NCBI RefSeq assembly: GCF_002858865.1
Contig: NZ_PJRR01000012.1
Coordinates: 1-64,000, forward strand
Length of the DNA stretch: 64,000 nucleotides
Direction: 5' to 3'
From: Caulobacter vibrioides
GTDB taxonomy: Bacteria > Pseudomonadota > Alphaproteobacteria > Caulobacterales > Caulobacteraceae
Shown here: in pieces, positions 46,520 to 56,761 of the stretch
Layout: every line of letters starts with the position of its first letter
Numbering within the stretch: position 1 is the first letter of the stretch
Notes under the pieces: generated by a model
Told to the model about the DNA's origin: nothing
Database searches by the model: none
What the model saw: only the letters and a program-made list of their open reading frames with translations
Position numbers and translations under genes: made by a program

Positions 46520-47184
46520 CCGGCCGAGCGCACGGTGCGGATCGGATCGGCGTCCGTCGTCCCGTTCAGCGCCTTGCGCAGGCGGCCGATGTGGACGTCG
46601 ACCGTGCGGGCCTCGACATAGACGTCCGACCCCCAGACCGCGTCCAGCAGCTGCTCGCGGCTGAACACCCGGCCCGGGTGCTGCATCAGGTAGTCGAGCA
46701 GACGGAACTCGGTCGGGCCAAGGTGGATCTCCTTGCCGCTGCGCTTCACCCGGTGGGCGACGCGGTCGATGATGATGTCGCCGACGGTGATGCGGTCATC
46801 GGCCAGACCCGGGCGGATGCGGCGCAGCACGGCGCGGACCCGGGCGGTCAGCTCGACCATCGAGAACGGCTTGACCACATAGTCGTCGGCGCCGGTGTCG
46901 AGACCGCGGATGCGATCGGTTTCCTCGCCGCGGGCCGTCAGCATGATGATCGGCACATTGCGCGTCTCGGCGCGGCCGCGCAGGCGGCGGCAGACCTCGA
47001 TGCCCGAGACCTTGGGCAGCATCCAGTCGAGGATGACCAGGTCCGGGGCCCGCTCATTGGCCATGATCAGGGCTTCCTCACCGTCGCCGGCGACGCCGAC
47101 GCGGTAGCCCTCCTTGTCGAGGTTGTAGTGGAGCAGAGTGGCCAGAGCGTCTTCGTCTTCGACCACCAAAACGTAGGGAGTCAC
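46492..47184 (-). CDS. phoB: Phosphate regulon response regulator PhoB
   Basis: A 230-residue OmpR-type response regulator. Receiver domain: VVEDEDALATLLHYNLDKEG with the acidic pair, phospho-acceptor Asp in DLVILDWMLPKVSG around residue 53, MLTARGEE and VVKPFS. The winged helix is in the C-terminal half (EIHLGPTEFRLLDYLMQHPGRVFSREQLLDAVWG, VDVHIGRLRKALN). Starts with a GTG at 47184. Binds Pho boxes when phosphorylated by PhoR under phosphate starvation; the tandem box upstream of pstC is in this window. Last gene of the cluster; its 3' end overlaps LytTR. Confidence 0.97.
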   Translation of the reverse strand: MTPYVLVVEDEDALATLLHYNLDKEGYRVGVAGDGEEALIMANERAPDLVILDWMLPKVSGIEVCRRLRGRAETRNVPIIMLTARGEETDRIRGLDTGADDYVVKPFSMVELTARVRAVLRRIRPGLADDRITVGDIIIDRVAHRVKRSGKEIHLGPTEFRLLDYLMQHPGRVFSREQLLDAVWGSDVYVEARTVDVHIGRLRKALNGTTDADPIRTVRSAGYSLDMDAA

Positions 47185-47205
47185 TTCAGGCCGCCTCTTC
47201 CAGAG

Positions 47206-47898
47206 TTATTGCGACAGCACGTCGAGCTTGGGACGTTGCGAGGTCAGTTCCTCGCCCGTCAGCTCGAAATGGATGATTTCAGCGATGTTGGTGGCGTGGT
47301 CGCCGATCCGCTCGAGGTTCTTGGCCACGAACAGCAGGTGCGTGCACGCGTTGATCGTCCGGGGATCGCCCATCATGTAGGTGAGCAACTCGCGGAAAAT
47401 CGCGTTGTAGTGCTCGTCCACTTCCTCGTCCCGGCTCCACACGCCGATGGCGCGCTGCAGGTCCGAGGTGGTGTAGGCGTCGAGCACGTCCTTCAGACGG
47501 CCCTGAACGAGCTTGCCCATCCGCTCGATGGAGCGCGTCAGGGCGCTCATCGGGTCAGCCTCGGTCAGGATCAGGGCGCGCTTGCCGATGTTCTTGGCCA
47601 TGTCGCCGCAGCGCTCGAGGCTCATCGAAATCTTCAGGGCGGCGACGGCGTGACGCAGGTCCACCGCCATGGGCTGACGCAGGGCGATCAGGCGGAAGGC
47701 CTTGCGCTCGATCTCGGACTGCAGGGTGTCCAGGCGCTCGTCGCCGGCGACCACGGCCTGGGCCAGCGGGCCGTCGCGGCGGGCGATGGCGGCGATACAG
47801 TCGGCGACCTGGCTCTCGGCGATGCCGCCCATGCGGGTGACTTCGGCCGTCAGGTGGGCCAGCTCTTCGCCGTAGGATTTGACGGTATGCTCGGTCAT
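47206..47898 (-). CDS. phoU: Phosphate signalling protein PhoU
   Basis: A 230-residue all-helical protein that keeps PhoR inactive when PstSCAB is importing phosphate. TEHTVKSYGEELAHLTAEVTRMGGIAE opens two PhoU three-helix repeats; metal-contact segments are SLERCGDMAKNIGKRA around residue 85 and KNLERIGDHATNIAEIIHFE around 188 (E-R-x-G-D in both), followed by a short C-terminal tail. Start at ATG 47898 (start of the helical repeat). It is 25 bases after pstB and 21 bases before phoB. Confidence 0.97.
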   Translation of the reverse strand: MTEHTVKSYGEELAHLTAEVTRMGGIAESQVADCIAAIARRDGPLAQAVVAGDERLDTLQSEIERKAFRLIALRQPMAVDLRHAVAALKISMSLERCGDMAKNIGKRALILTEADPMSALTRSIERMGKLVQGRLKDVLDAYTTSDLQRAIGVWSRDEEVDEHYNAIFRELLTYMMGDPRTINACTHLLFVAKNLERIGDHATNIAEIIHFELTGEELTSQRPKLDVLSQ

Positions 47899-47923
47899 CT
47901 CTGTTTTCTCCCGCGCGCCTGGA

Positions 47924-48799
47924 TCAGCCGAAGCGGCCGGTGATGTAGTCCTGGGTGCGGCTGTCGCGAGGATTGGTGAACATCTCCTCGGTCGGGCCAC
48001 TCTCGACCAGCTTGCCGAGGTGGAAGAACGCCGTGCGCTGCGACACCCGGGCGGCCTGGGCCATCGAGTGGGTGACGATGACGATACAGAACTGGCTGCG
48101 CAGCTCGTCGATCAGTTCCTCGATCTTAGCCGTCGCGATCGGGTCCAGGGCCGAGCAGGGTTCGTCCATCAGAATCACTTCGGGCGACACCGCGATCGCG
48201 CGGGCGATGACGAGACGCTGCTGCTGGCCGCCGGAGAGGCCGGTGCCGGGCTGGTGCAGGCGGTCGGCGACTTCGTTCCAGAGGCCGGCCTTCTTGAGGC
48301 TGCTCTCGACGATGGCCTCCAGCTCGGCCTTGCCGGTGGCCAGGCCGTGGATGCGCGGGCCATAGGCGACGTTTTCAAAGATGGTCTTCGGAAACGGATT
48401 GGGCTTCTGGAACACCATGCCGACACGCGAGCGCAGCACCACCGGGTCGACGCTCTTGGCGTTGACATCGGCGCCGTCGATCAGGATCGAACCCTCGACG
48501 CGCGCGCTCGGGATGGTGTCGTTCATCCGGTTGATGCAACGCAGGAAGGTCGACTTGCCGCAGCCCGACGGCCCGATGAAGGCGGTGACCGACTTGGCCG
48601 GAATGTCGAGATCGACATCAAACAGGGCCTGCTTGTCGCCATAGAAGACCTTGACGCCGCGCGCCTTGATCTTGGGATCGGCGGTCGCCGGAGCGGCGGT
48701 CGAGGTCGCCGGGGCGCGGGTGGAGTCGTCGGGGCTGTGGACGGTCATGGCGTGTCCCTGGAGGAGGGGCGAAGCAAGGGGGTTCAGGATCGAGGTCAT
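47924..48799 (-). CDS. pstB: Phosphate ABC transporter ATP-binding protein PstB
   Basis: An ATPase of about 291 residues (274 if the ATG at 48748 is used; both starts lack a good ribosome-binding site). An N-terminal Ala/Thr/Pro-rich segment precedes the ATPase: Walker [13 protein letters not shown]-loop [11 protein letters not shown], signature [16 protein letters not shown] and Walker [17 protein letters not shown]. The order [19 protein letters not shown] fits PstB. It sits 9 bases after pstA and 25 bases before phoU. Confidence 0.95.
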   Translation of the reverse strand: MTSILNPLASPLLQGHAMTVHSPDDSTRAPATSTAAPATADPKIKARGVKVFYGDKQALFDVDLDIPAKSVTAFIGPSGCGKSTFLRCINRMNDTIPSARVEGSILIDGADVNAKSVDPVVLRSRVGMVFQKPNPFPKTIFENVAYGPRIHGLATGKAELEAIVESSLKKAGLWNEVADRLHQPGTGLSGGQQQRLVIARAIAVSPEVILMDEPCSALDPIATAKIEELIDELRSQFCIVIVTHSMAQAARVSQRTAFFHLGKLVESGPTEEMFTNPRDSRTQDYITGRFG

Positions 48800-48807
48800 G
48801 GACAAGC

Positions 48808-50103
48808 CTACCAGCGGCGCTCGAAGCGGCGACGCAGGATGACGGCGGCGGCGTTCATGACGATCATGAAGACGAGGAGGACGATGATCGCGGCGGCGGT
48901 GCGCTCATGGAACGCGCGTTCAGACGCGTTCTCCCAGATGAACACCTGCACCGGCAGGACGGTGGCGGCGCTGGTGAAGCCTTCCGGAACGCCCGGCACG
49001 AACGAGACCATGCCGATCATCAGCAGCGGCGCGGTCTCGCCCAGGGCGTGGGCCAGCGACAGGATGGCGCCGGTCATCACGCCGGGCATGGCCAGCGGCA
49101 GCACATGGTGGAACACCGTCTGCGTCTTGCTGGCGCCGACGCCCAGCGCGGCCTCGCGGATCGAGGGCGGCACGGCCTTCAGCGCCGAGCGCGTGGCGAT
49201 GATCACGGTCGGCAGGGCCATCAGAGCCAGCACCAGGCCGCCCACCAGCGGCGAGCCGCGCGGCACGTTGAGCCAGTTGATGAACAGGGCCAGACCCAGC
49301 AGGCCGTAGACGATCGACGGCACGGCCGCGAGGTTGTTGATGTTGACCTCGATGATGTCGGTCCAGCGGTTCTTGGGCGCGAACTCTTCCAGATAGACGG
49401 CGGCCAGCACGCCGACGGGCACCGAGATCAGGGCGGTGATCAGCAGCATCATGGCCGAGCCCACGACCGCGCCCAACACGCCGGCCTGTTCCGGTTCGGT
49501 CGAGTCGGAATGGGTGAAGAAGCCGGTGTTGAAGCCCGACGTGATCGCGCCGTCCTTCTGCAGCTTGTCCAGCCAGTCCAGCTGCTGGTTGTCGAGCTTG
49601 CGGTCGCCCTCATCGGTCGAACGCTCAATCTGGCCCTTGAAGTAGAGATCCGCGTCCGCCTTCAGCGGTCCCGTCACGGTCACGGTCTGACCGATCAGCG
49701 TTTGATCTGCTTTCAGCTTGTTGAGCAGCTGGAACCCAAAGTCGCGCGACACCAGGTCCTGGACCTTGGTCGAGATCGTGCCGAAGTCGTCGTCCTGAAC
49801 GCCCAGCTTCTTCATCACCGCCTCGGCGACGATGTAGTCGTAGTTGACGCCGGACAGGTCGGACGTGTCGATCCGCTCGGGGTTCAGATAAACCGCCACC
49901 GAGAGCGTGTGGGTCTGGAACGTCGAATAGCCCTGGGTCACGATCCGTCCGACCAGCACCACCAGGAAGATCATCGCGATGATGATCGCGGCGACGCCCT
50001 GCGCCTTGAACAGACGCTCGGCGCGATGGCGCTTCTTCAGACGGGCTTCGGCGGCCGAGAGGGTCTGGCGCGGGGCGGCCGCGCCGAGGTTCGCGTCAGT
50101 CAT
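48808..50103 (-). CDS. pstA: Phosphate ABC transporter permease PstA
   Basis: A 431-residue permease. Six-helix core in the second half with the ABC permease signature [30 protein letters not shown] around residue 319. Unlike the roughly 280-residue enterobacterial PstA, it has a 150-residue N-terminal insertion after the first helix ([11 protein letters not shown] and [21 protein letters not shown] region), the DUF3333 domain of alphaproteobacterial PstA, probably periplasmic. Its ATG overlaps the pstC end by 8 bases. Confidence 0.95.
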   Translation of the reverse strand: MTDANLGAAAPRQTLSAAEARLKKRHRAERLFKAQGVAAIIIAMIFLVVLVGRIVTQGYSTFQTHTLSVAVYLNPERIDTSDLSGVNYDYIVAEAVMKKLGVQDDDFGTISTKVQDLVSRDFGFQLLNKLKADQTLIGQTVTVTGPLKADADLYFKGQIERSTDEGDRKLDNQQLDWLDKLQKDGAITSGFNTGFFTHSDSTEPEQAGVLGAVVGSAMMLLITALISVPVGVLAAVYLEEFAPKNRWTDIIEVNINNLAAVPSIVYGLLGLALFINWLNVPRGSPLVGGLVLALMALPTVIIATRSALKAVPPSIREAALGVGASKTQTVFHHVLPLAMPGVMTGAILSLAHALGETAPLLMIGMVSFVPGVPEGFTSAATVLPVQVFIWENASERAFHERTAAAIIVLLVFMIVMNAAAVILRRRFERRW

Positions 50104-51529
50104 ATTGTTCCCGGTACTTCTGGACGATGCGCAGGGCGACGATGTTCAGGGTCAGGGTGACCACGAAGAGGGTCAGGCCCAGACCGAACGCCGACAGCGT
50201 CTTGGGGCTGTCGAACTCCTGGTCGCCGGTGAGCAAGGTGACGATCTGGACGGTGACGGTGGTCACCGTATCGAGCGGATTGGCGGTGAGCTTGGCCTGC
50301 AGGCCGGCGGCCATGGTGACGATCATGGTCTCGCCGACGGCGCGAGACACGGCCAGCAGCATGGCGGCCATGATGCCGGGCAGGGCGGCCGGCAGGACGA
50401 CCTTCTTGACCGTCTCCGACTTGGTGGCGCCCATGGCGTAGCTGCCGTCGCGCAGCGACTGCGGCACGGCGTTGATGATGTCGTCCGACAGCGAGGAGAC
50501 GAACGGGATCAGCATGATCCCCATCACCACGCCTGCGACCAGCGCCATCTGATTCTGGACTTCCATCAGGTAGGTGGCCAGCGGGCCGGGCGGCAGGGCC
50601 GCGCCGATGGCGTTGAACGCCGAGCGGAACAGCGGACCTACGGTCAGGGCGGCAAAGAAGCCATAGACCACGGTGGGCACGCCGGCGAGGATCTCGAGCA
50701 GCGGCTTGACCACGCCCCGGACGGTGCGCCCGGCATACTCCGAGAGATAGATCGCCGAATAGAGGCCGATGGGCGCGGCCACCAGCATGGCGATCAGCAT
50801 GATCAGGAACGTGCCGGCGAAGAGCGGCACCGCCCCGAAAGCGCCGGTAGACGCGACCTGATCGGCGCGCATGGCGATCTGGGGGCTCCATTCGGTCCCC
50901 AGGAGGAACGAAAGCGGGTTCACGCTCTGGAAGAAGCGCCAGCTTTCCCAGATCAGCGACATCACGATGCCCAGGGTGGTGAGCACGGCGGCGACCGAGC
51001 AGGCGATCAGCAGCACGCTGGTCCAGCCCTCGACGCGATTGCGGGCGCGGAACTCGGGATTGATACGCGGGAAGGCCAGGAGGAAGCCCGCCAGGGCCAG
51101 CACCCCGGCGCCTCCGAGCATACCGGTGTTCAGGAGGGTCGCGATTCGCTGGGCCTCGGCGACCTTGGCGTCCAGCGCGACCTTCTGCTCGCCCTCGTAG
51201 ACGACTTCCGACGGAGCCTGCTTGGCCGCGATCGCGCGAACGTCGCTGTAAAACACCGCCTGGCGGTCCGGCTCCAGCGCTTGAACAGCGGCGGGACGGG
51301 TCGACTGCAGGATCGCGTCCTCGACGCGACCGCCGAACATGACACCCAGCAACAGAAGAAGGGCGGCGGGGATACCCGCCCAAAGAGCGACATAGGCGCC
51401 GTAGTAGTCCGGCAGCGAATGCAGAACTCGGGCGCGGCCCGCGGCGGCGGTCTTGGCGCGGCGACGGCCGGCCGCGAAGGCCACGCTGGAAAACAGCGCC
51501 AGGACGATAAGCGAAAGCCAGGTCAGCAT
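50096..51529 (-). CDS. pstC: Phosphate ABC transporter permease PstC
   Basis: A 477-residue permease, longer than E. coli PstC owing to an N-terminal extension with two extra membrane helices and a periplasmic stretch (YYGAYVALWAGIPAALLLLLGVMFGG and YSDVRAIAAKQAP). The C-terminal core has the permease signature YAMGATKSETVKKVVLPAALPGIMAAMLLAVSRAVGETM. First gene of the pstCAB-phoU-phoB part; tandem Pho half-sites lie about 95 bases upstream. The periplasmic PstS is not in the window. Confidence 0.96.
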   Translation of the reverse strand: MLTWLSLIVLALFSSVAFAAGRRRAKTAAAGRARVLHSLPDYYGAYVALWAGIPAALLLLLGVMFGGRVEDAILQSTRPAAVQALEPDRQAVFYSDVRAIAAKQAPSEVVYEGEQKVALDAKVAEAQRIATLLNTGMLGGAGVLALAGFLLAFPRINPEFRARNRVEGWTSVLLIACSVAAVLTTLGIVMSLIWESWRFFQSVNPLSFLLGTEWSPQIAMRADQVASTGAFGAVPLFAGTFLIMLIAMLVAAPIGLYSAIYLSEYAGRTVRGVVKPLLEILAGVPTVVYGFFAALTVGPLFRSAFNAIGAALPPGPLATYLMEVQNQMALVAGVVMGIMLIPFVSSLSDDIINAVPQSLRDGSYAMGATKSETVKKVVLPAALPGIMAAMLLAVSRAVGETMIVTMAAGLQAKLTANPLDTVTTVTVQIVTLLTGDQEFDSPKTLSAFGLGLTLFVVTLTLNIVALRIVQKYREQYD

Positions 51530-51621
51530 GCGTGAGGCTAATCTTGCGCGAGTTGTCGAGGACCACGCAGGATCGCGGGTCCTCCCCCGGTCCGTCTATG
51601 CGGGTCCGGCGCTGTGCTTAT

Positions 51622-51650
51622 GCGACAATTACATGACAGTTTGACGACAA
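51622..51650 (-). promoter_or_regulatory. Pho box with three in-phase half-sites before pstC
   Basis: On the minus strand, TTGTCGT, CTGTCAT and TTGTCGC occur in order with 4-base gaps (CAAA, GTAA), i.e. an 11-bp period. The middle one matches the PhoB half-site exactly. CATAAG just beyond resembles a -10 element. The site lies about 93-121 bases before the pstC ATG. Confidence 0.8.
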
Positions 51651-51673
51651 CGACCGAGGAGGTCGGCCGAAAG

Positions 51674-53089
51674 TCAGGCGCTTCCCGCTTCCGCCGGGGG
51701 CGTCGTCGAGCTCATCCTCGACTCGCCCTTGGCCATGGGCAGGTAGACAGCGAAGGCGGCACCCTCGCCCTGAACACTCTCGACCGTGAGCCCGCCCCGG
51801 TGACGGTTCATGATGTGTTTGACAATGGCCAGCCCCAAGCCCGTGCCCGAGCGGTCGCCGCTTTTCTGACCTTCGACCCGATAGAACCGTTCGGTCAGAC
51901 GCGGCAGATGTTCGCGCGCCAGCCCTGGGCCACGATCGATGACGCGAAGCATGGCGTATCGTTCGACGGGATCATGATCGGGCGTCAGCAGTGACATCCG
52001 CGGCGCCGACGGATCACGGGCCGCCGCCGCAGCTTCCGCGGCCAAGCTGGGAAAGATCTCGACCCGCACGACACCACCGCTCGGCGTGTACTTGATGGCG
52101 TTGTCGACAAGATTCTGAATCACCTGGATGATCTGGTCGCGATCACCGTCGACCACCGCGCCGCCGCGCGGCGGCAGGATCGGGTCAAAGGTCAGCGCCT
52201 TGTCGCGCGCCTGCGGTCCCAAGGCGTCGATCACGTCGATCACGGCCATGGAGAGGTCCACGCGTCCCAGCGGCGCGATATGCTCGTTCAGCTCGATCCG
52301 CGACAGGCTCATCAGGTCGTCGATCAGGCGCGACATCCGCTCGGCCTGGGCCAGCATGATGGCCAGGAACTTGTCGCGGGCCCCAGGGTCGTCCTTGGCG
52401 TGCCCCCGCAGGGTCTCGATGAAGCCGGACAACGAGGCGAGCGGCGTGCGCAGCTCATGGCTGGCGTTGGCCAGGAAGTCGGCTCGAGTGCGCTCGCTGC
52501 GCCGGGCGTCTGTCTCGTCGCGCAGGGCCAGCAGGGCGAGTCGGGAGCGCCCGACTGTTTCCTTGAGCGGACGGGCGTAGGCCAGCCAGGATCGTCCCTG
52601 GACGCCGCCCGTCTCGAACTCGGCCATCCCCTCGATCCCGCCGAAGAGCGCCTCATCAACAGCTTCCAGGACGCGCGGATGCCGGACCGCCGTAACCAGC
52701 AACGCGCCCGCGTGCTGAATCTTGAACAATTCACGGGCGGCGGCGTTGGCGAACAGAAACCGTCGCCCCGTCAGATCGTCAGCCTCTTCGGCGGCGATCA
52801 CCATCAACGGATCGGGCAAGCGATCCAGAATGGCGGCGAACGGCGGCTCGACCGGCTTGGCGACGGGCTGGGCCAGGGCGTTGGGCGCGACACCTGCGGC
52901 GACGGCCTTTCGCCGGTTCAGGAAAACGCCTGCGCCGCCCACCGCCAGGGCGGCGAGCACCGCCGGCATGGGCTCGGCCAAGCCGCTCACGGCCAGCCCC
53001 AGAAGCGCTCCGGGCCCGATCCACAGAGACCACGGCGCGCCGGCGGGATCGCGCCGGGGATCGGTCTGGGGTGTGTTCGCCAGCGGCAT
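51674..53089 (-). CDS. phoR: Phosphate regulon sensor histidine kinase PhoR
   Basis: A 471-residue membrane histidine kinase. Two short N-terminal helices (LWIGPGALLGLAVSGLA, AVLAALAVGGAGVFL), a PAS domain from about residue 85 (FAAILDRLPDPLMVIAAEEADD), HisKA box FLANASHELRTPLASLSGFIET with the phosphorylated His around 213, and an HATPase domain with NLVDNAIKYTPSGG and DRSGTGLGLAIVKHIMNRH. It phosphorylates PhoB. The gene lies upstream of pstC on the same strand with the Pho box between, so pstCAB-phoU-phoB can be induced separately from phoR. Confidence 0.96.
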   Translation of the reverse strand: MPLANTPQTDPRRDPAGAPWSLWIGPGALLGLAVSGLAEPMPAVLAALAVGGAGVFLNRRKAVAAGVAPNALAQPVAKPVEPPFAAILDRLPDPLMVIAAEEADDLTGRRFLFANAAARELFKIQHAGALLVTAVRHPRVLEAVDEALFGGIEGMAEFETGGVQGRSWLAYARPLKETVGRSRLALLALRDETDARRSERTRADFLANASHELRTPLASLSGFIETLRGHAKDDPGARDKFLAIMLAQAERMSRLIDDLMSLSRIELNEHIAPLGRVDLSMAVIDVIDALGPQARDKALTFDPILPPRGGAVVDGDRDQIIQVIQNLVDNAIKYTPSGGVVRVEIFPSLAAEAAAAARDPSAPRMSLLTPDHDPVERYAMLRVIDRGPGLAREHLPRLTERFYRVEGQKSGDRSGTGLGLAIVKHIMNRHRGGLTVESVQGEGAAFAVYLPMAKGESRMSSTTPPAEAGSA

Positions 53090-53264
53090 CGTGGAGCTTC
53101 ACCGATTCAAGCGAGAGGCGATTCGACGAAGCAGATATGGCGCCCCGCCAAGCCATGCGATAGACGATTGACGCCTTAGTGCGTGTCGCGAGCGGGACTC
53201 ACCGTATTTTCGCCGCATCGTGACCCGAATTAGTGGCCCGGTTTCTATCGAGGTGTCGTTCGTA

Positions 53265-56200
53265 ATGCAGCGCAAGGTCCTGGTCGCGACGGTCGCGGCC
53301 GCTCCTCTCCTGGCCATGGGTTTCGCCGCCTCGGCCGAGACCCCGGTCTCCAACGCGCGTACGACGCCGATCGCGACCAGCACGGCTACGGGGACTGCGG
53401 CGGACGACATCCGCATCACGGCGGACGGCTCGATCAAGCCGACCACGGCCGGCGCGATTGTGACGATCGACAGCAACCACAAGGTCACCAATCTTGGGAC
53501 TCTGTCGACCACCGGCGTCAATAATGGCGTGGGCGTCCTCATCATCGGCGGCAGGACCGGCGCCCTGACCAACTCGGCCACGATTTCGCTTCTGGAAGAC
53601 TACACCGCCTCTGACAGCGACTCCGACGGCGACCTGGACGGCGTGTTCGCCCAGGGCGCCAACCGCTTTGGCGTTCGCCTAACCAATGCGGGGACCTTCA
53701 CCGGCAACATCATCAACGAAGCGACCGGCGTCATCAGCATCGAGGGCAACAATTCCGCCGGCGTGCTGCTGGAAGGTCCCGTCGTCGGGAACATCACCAA
53801 TCTCGGATCGATCAGCGTCACAGGCGACAACGCCTATGGCATGCGGATCGCCGCGCCCGTCACGGGCAAGGTGACCTTGGGCGGCCAGATCAACGTCCAG
53901 GGCGTCAACGCCGTCGCCCAAGCGATCGATGCGAACGTCTCGGGCGCGCTTGTCCTGCAAGGGGCGACCAGCGCCACAGGTTATCGCTACACCTCGCGCC
54001 CCTCGACGACGGACGCTCTGGGCAAGCTGGACGCCGACGACCTGCAGCAGGGTGGGCCCGCAGTGCGCATCGGCGGCGATGTCAGCGGCGGCCTCCTTCT
54101 GCAGGGCCTGAACTATTCGACGAAGGTCAACAGCGACGGCACGACGACGACCACGACGATTTCGTCGAGCAGCAGCGGGACCTCGAGCATCAACGTCTTC
54201 GGCGCGGCCCCCGCGCTGCAGATCGGTTCGGCCAGTCAGAACGTGACCTTGGGCGCGGTCGGATCCGGCGACAACGCCTATGGCCTGATCGCCAAGGGAG
54301 CCATCTCCGCAGCGGGCGTCTATAATGGCGTCTCGGCCACCGGCGTCTCGATCGGCGCCGGCGGCGGACGGACGACCACGCTGGTCGGCGGCCTGCGCAA
54401 CGACGGACAGATCACCGCCACGTCCTACGAGGCCAACGCCACAGGTGTGGTGCTGAATTCGGGCGCTACGGCAGCCTCGATCCTCAATCGCGGCGCGCTG
54501 ACCGCAAACGCCGCATCGTTCGCCGGATCCGGCGTCACCGCCAGCGCCCGCGGCCTGGTGATCGCCGCCGGCGCCTCGGCGACCAGCTTCGGCAACTCCG
54601 GGAGCGTCACCGCCACGCGTACGGGCGAGACCGGCGACGCGATCGCCGTCCTCGACCAAGCCGGGACCCTACGGACCATCACCAACACCGGCTCGATCCG
54701 GGCGACCGTCGCCGCGCCGACTTTCAAGGCCGACGGCACGGTGGCGAGCGTGACCGCCACGGGCCGTACGATCGCGCTGGATCTGCGGGCCAACAATCTG
54801 GGCGTCAACTTCACCCAATCGGGCCCGGCGGACTTCACCTCGACCAGCACCTTCCCGAGCACCGACACCACCACCAGCGCCACCTCGGCGACGACCACGG
54901 TCGCGCCGTCGACCATCGGGGACGTGCTGTTCGGCGCCGGCGCCGACACCTTGAACCTCTGGAGCGGCACGCTGCTGGGCGAAATGTCCTTCGGGGCCGG
55001 CCAGGACCGCCTGTCGATCGACGGCGGCGCCATCGCGGTGGGCAAGCTCTACGACACCGACGGTAAGCTGGACCTCGCGATCGCCAACGGCAGCCTGGCG
55101 ATCGCCAACAGCGACACCATCAACGTCAGCAGCGTGAATCTGGGCAGCAAGGCCAAGCTTCTGTTCTCGGCGGACCCGACGGCGGGAACCAACACCAAGC
55201 TGGTCGTTTCGGGCGCGACCACGATCGCCTCCGGCGCCGAGCTCGGCATCCGCATGGCCAATCTGGTCAAGCAGCCGACGACGTTTACGGTGATCCAGGG
55301 CTCGAACATCAGCGTCGGGACGATCGGGAACAGTCTGCTGGCAGAGTCGCCCTACCTGTACGTGGCGACCAGCCGCACCGACGCCAACAACGTCTATATC
55401 GACGTGCGTCGTCGCACCGCCGCCGAGATCGGCTTCAATCGGGCCGAAAGCTCGGCCTATGACGCCGTGTTCAGCGCGCTGGGCGCGGACTCGACCCTCG
55501 CCGCGACCTTCCTGAACCAGAACTCGCGTGACGGTTTCCGCGACCTCTACGACCAGATGCTGCCCGACCAGGGCGAAGGCCTGTTCGCCGCGCTGCAGAC
55601 GGTCAACCAGCAGGTTTCGGCGGCCACCATGTTCCGCCCCGATCCGGGTGATCGCTACGGCCCCGACAGCGTCTGGGTGCAGGAGATCAACTCGCTGACC
55701 CGTCGTGACACCGATCAGACCCTCGGTTCGGACACCCAGGCCTTCGGCTTCGTGGGCGGCTACGAAGCGATGGGCGACGCCGGCGGCGCGCTGGGCCTGA
55801 CCCTGGCCTATGTGAGCATCGAAGAGCACGACACGGTCGCCAAGGTCGGCGAACAGACCACCGCCTCCTTCGTTCAGAGCGGCGCCTACTGGCGGCGCTC
55901 CGTGGGCGGCTGGCGCTTCAACGCCGGCGGCGGTCTGGGCTACGCCTTCTTCCAGGGGGATCGCCGCTTCATCGCGCCGGACTCCAACGGTGACGGCGTG
56001 GCGGACCTGGTCCTGAAGAACAGCGCCGACTGGAACGGCGTGACCGCCAACGCCTATGCCGGCATGGCCTATGAGCAGAAGTTCGGACGCTTCTTCGCCC
56101 GTCCCGAAGGCCGCTTCGACTATGTCTGGCTGCGCGAGGGCAAGCGCGCCGAAAAGGGCGGCGGTGATGCGTTCGACCTGACCGTCGACAAGCGCACCTC

Positions 56201-56510
56201 CAGCAATCTCAGCGGCGAACTGGGCGTGGTGATGGGCGCCGACTTCGGCAAGCAGGTCTGGTGGCGTCCGGAAGTCCGCGTTGGCTACCGCCAGACGCTG
56301 GCGGGCTCGGTGGGCGACACCGTGGCGCGCTTCAAGGGCGGCAACGCGTTCTCACTGGCCGCGATGGACGACAAGCAAGGCGCGCTCACCGCCGGCTTCG
56401 CGCTGAGAGCAGGGACGCCCATGTCGTATCTGGCCCTGGAGGGCGGCGTCGAGGCCGCCAAGAAACAGAAACGCTACAACCTGCGCCTCTCCGGCCGAGC
56501 GATGTTCTAA
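53265..56510 (+). CDS. Autotransporter (type V secretion) outer-membrane protein
   Basis: A 1081-residue protein with a signal peptide (MQRKVLVATVAAAPLLAMGFAASA, cleaved before ETP). Residues 25 to about 770 form a Gly/Asn/Thr-rich repetitive passenger (units such as ITNLGSISVTGDNAYGMRIAAP and LVNSGTI-like TNAGTFTGNI), typical of a beta-helix. The last 260 residues form an autotransporter beta barrel, starting near DSVWVQEINSLTRRDTDQ, with GFVGGYEAMGDAGGALGLTLAYV, and ending LRLSGRAMF with the C-terminal phenylalanine. The start at ATG 53265 is set by the signal peptide. Divergent from phoR (175-base gap). Function of the passenger is unknown; adhesion is possible. Confidence 0.93.
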   Translation: MQRKVLVATVAAAPLLAMGFAASAETPVSNARTTPIATSTATGTAADDIRITADGSIKPTTAGAIVTIDSNHKVTNLGTLSTTGVNNGVGVLIIGGRTGALTNSATISLLEDYTASDSDSDGDLDGVFAQGANRFGVRLTNAGTFTGNIINEATGVISIEGNNSAGVLLEGPVVGNITNLGSISVTGDNAYGMRIAAPVTGKVTLGGQINVQGVNAVAQAIDANVSGALVLQGATSATGYRYTSRPSTTDALGKLDADDLQQGGPAVRIGGDVSGGLLLQGLNYSTKVNSDGTTTTTTISSSSSGTSSINVFGAAPALQIGSASQNVTLGAVGSGDNAYGLIAKGAISAAGVYNGVSATGVSIGAGGGRTTTLVGGLRNDGQITATSYEANATGVVLNSGATAASILNRGALTANAASFAGSGVTASARGLVIAAGASATSFGNSGSVTATRTGETGDAIAVLDQAGTLRTITNTGSIRATVAAPTFKADGTVASVTATGRTIALDLRANNLGVNFTQSGPADFTSTSTFPSTDTTTSATSATTTVAPSTIGDVLFGAGADTLNLWSGTLLGEMSFGAGQDRLSIDGGAIAVGKLYDTDGKLDLAIANGSLAIANSDTINVSSVNLGSKAKLLFSADPTAGTNTKLVVSGATTIASGAELGIRMANLVKQPTTFTVIQGSNISVGTIGNSLLAESPYLYVATSRTDANNVYIDVRRRTAAEIGFNRAESSAYDAVFSALGADSTLAATFLNQNSRDGFRDLYDQMLPDQGEGLFAALQTVNQQVSAATMFRPDPGDRYGPDSVWVQEINSLTRRDTDQTLGSDTQAFGFVGGYEAMGDAGGALGLTLAYVSIEEHDTVAKVGEQTTASFVQSGAYWRRSVGGWRFNAGGGLGYAFFQGDRRFIAPDSNGDGVADLVLKNSADWNGVTANAYAGMAYEQKFGRFFARPEGRFDYVWLREGKRAEKGGGDAFDLTVDKRTSSNLSGELGVVMGADFGKQVWWRPEVRVGYRQTLAGSVGDTVARFKGGNAFSLAAMDDKQGALTAGFALRAGTPMSYLALEGGVEAAKKQKRYNLRLSGRAMF

Positions 56511-56537
56511 CCCGCGCCAAATCGCCCCAACGTCCTT

Positions 56538-56570
56538 AAAGGCCGCTCCGGAACCCCGGAGCGGCCTTTT
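56538..56570 (+). terminator. Intrinsic terminator after the autotransporter gene
   Basis: Stem AAAGGCCGCTCCGG / CCGGAGCGGCCTTTT with a 4-base loop; the 3' arm ends in a T run. It lies 27 bases past the stop codon. Confidence 0.9.
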
Positions 56571-56761
56571 CTGTGAACTGATAGTCAAGCGCTTCAAGCC
56601 GCTGATTCTATAGGAGATTCGTGGAACTCCCCCTGATGCTCCGTCGCGGCCCCAGAAAATCTCGGGGTAGACCCCCTGAATCTATATTTCCGAACTAGGA
56701 ATAATTGTCTTTCTTGGGCTGGTCAGGTCGGCCCGCCCTGCGGCGCCGCGAAGGGCTAACG

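Noticed and set aside
53090..53264. Pho box between phoR and the autotransporter gene
   Set aside because: I found no CTGTCAT-like direct repeats at 11-bp spacing on either strand.
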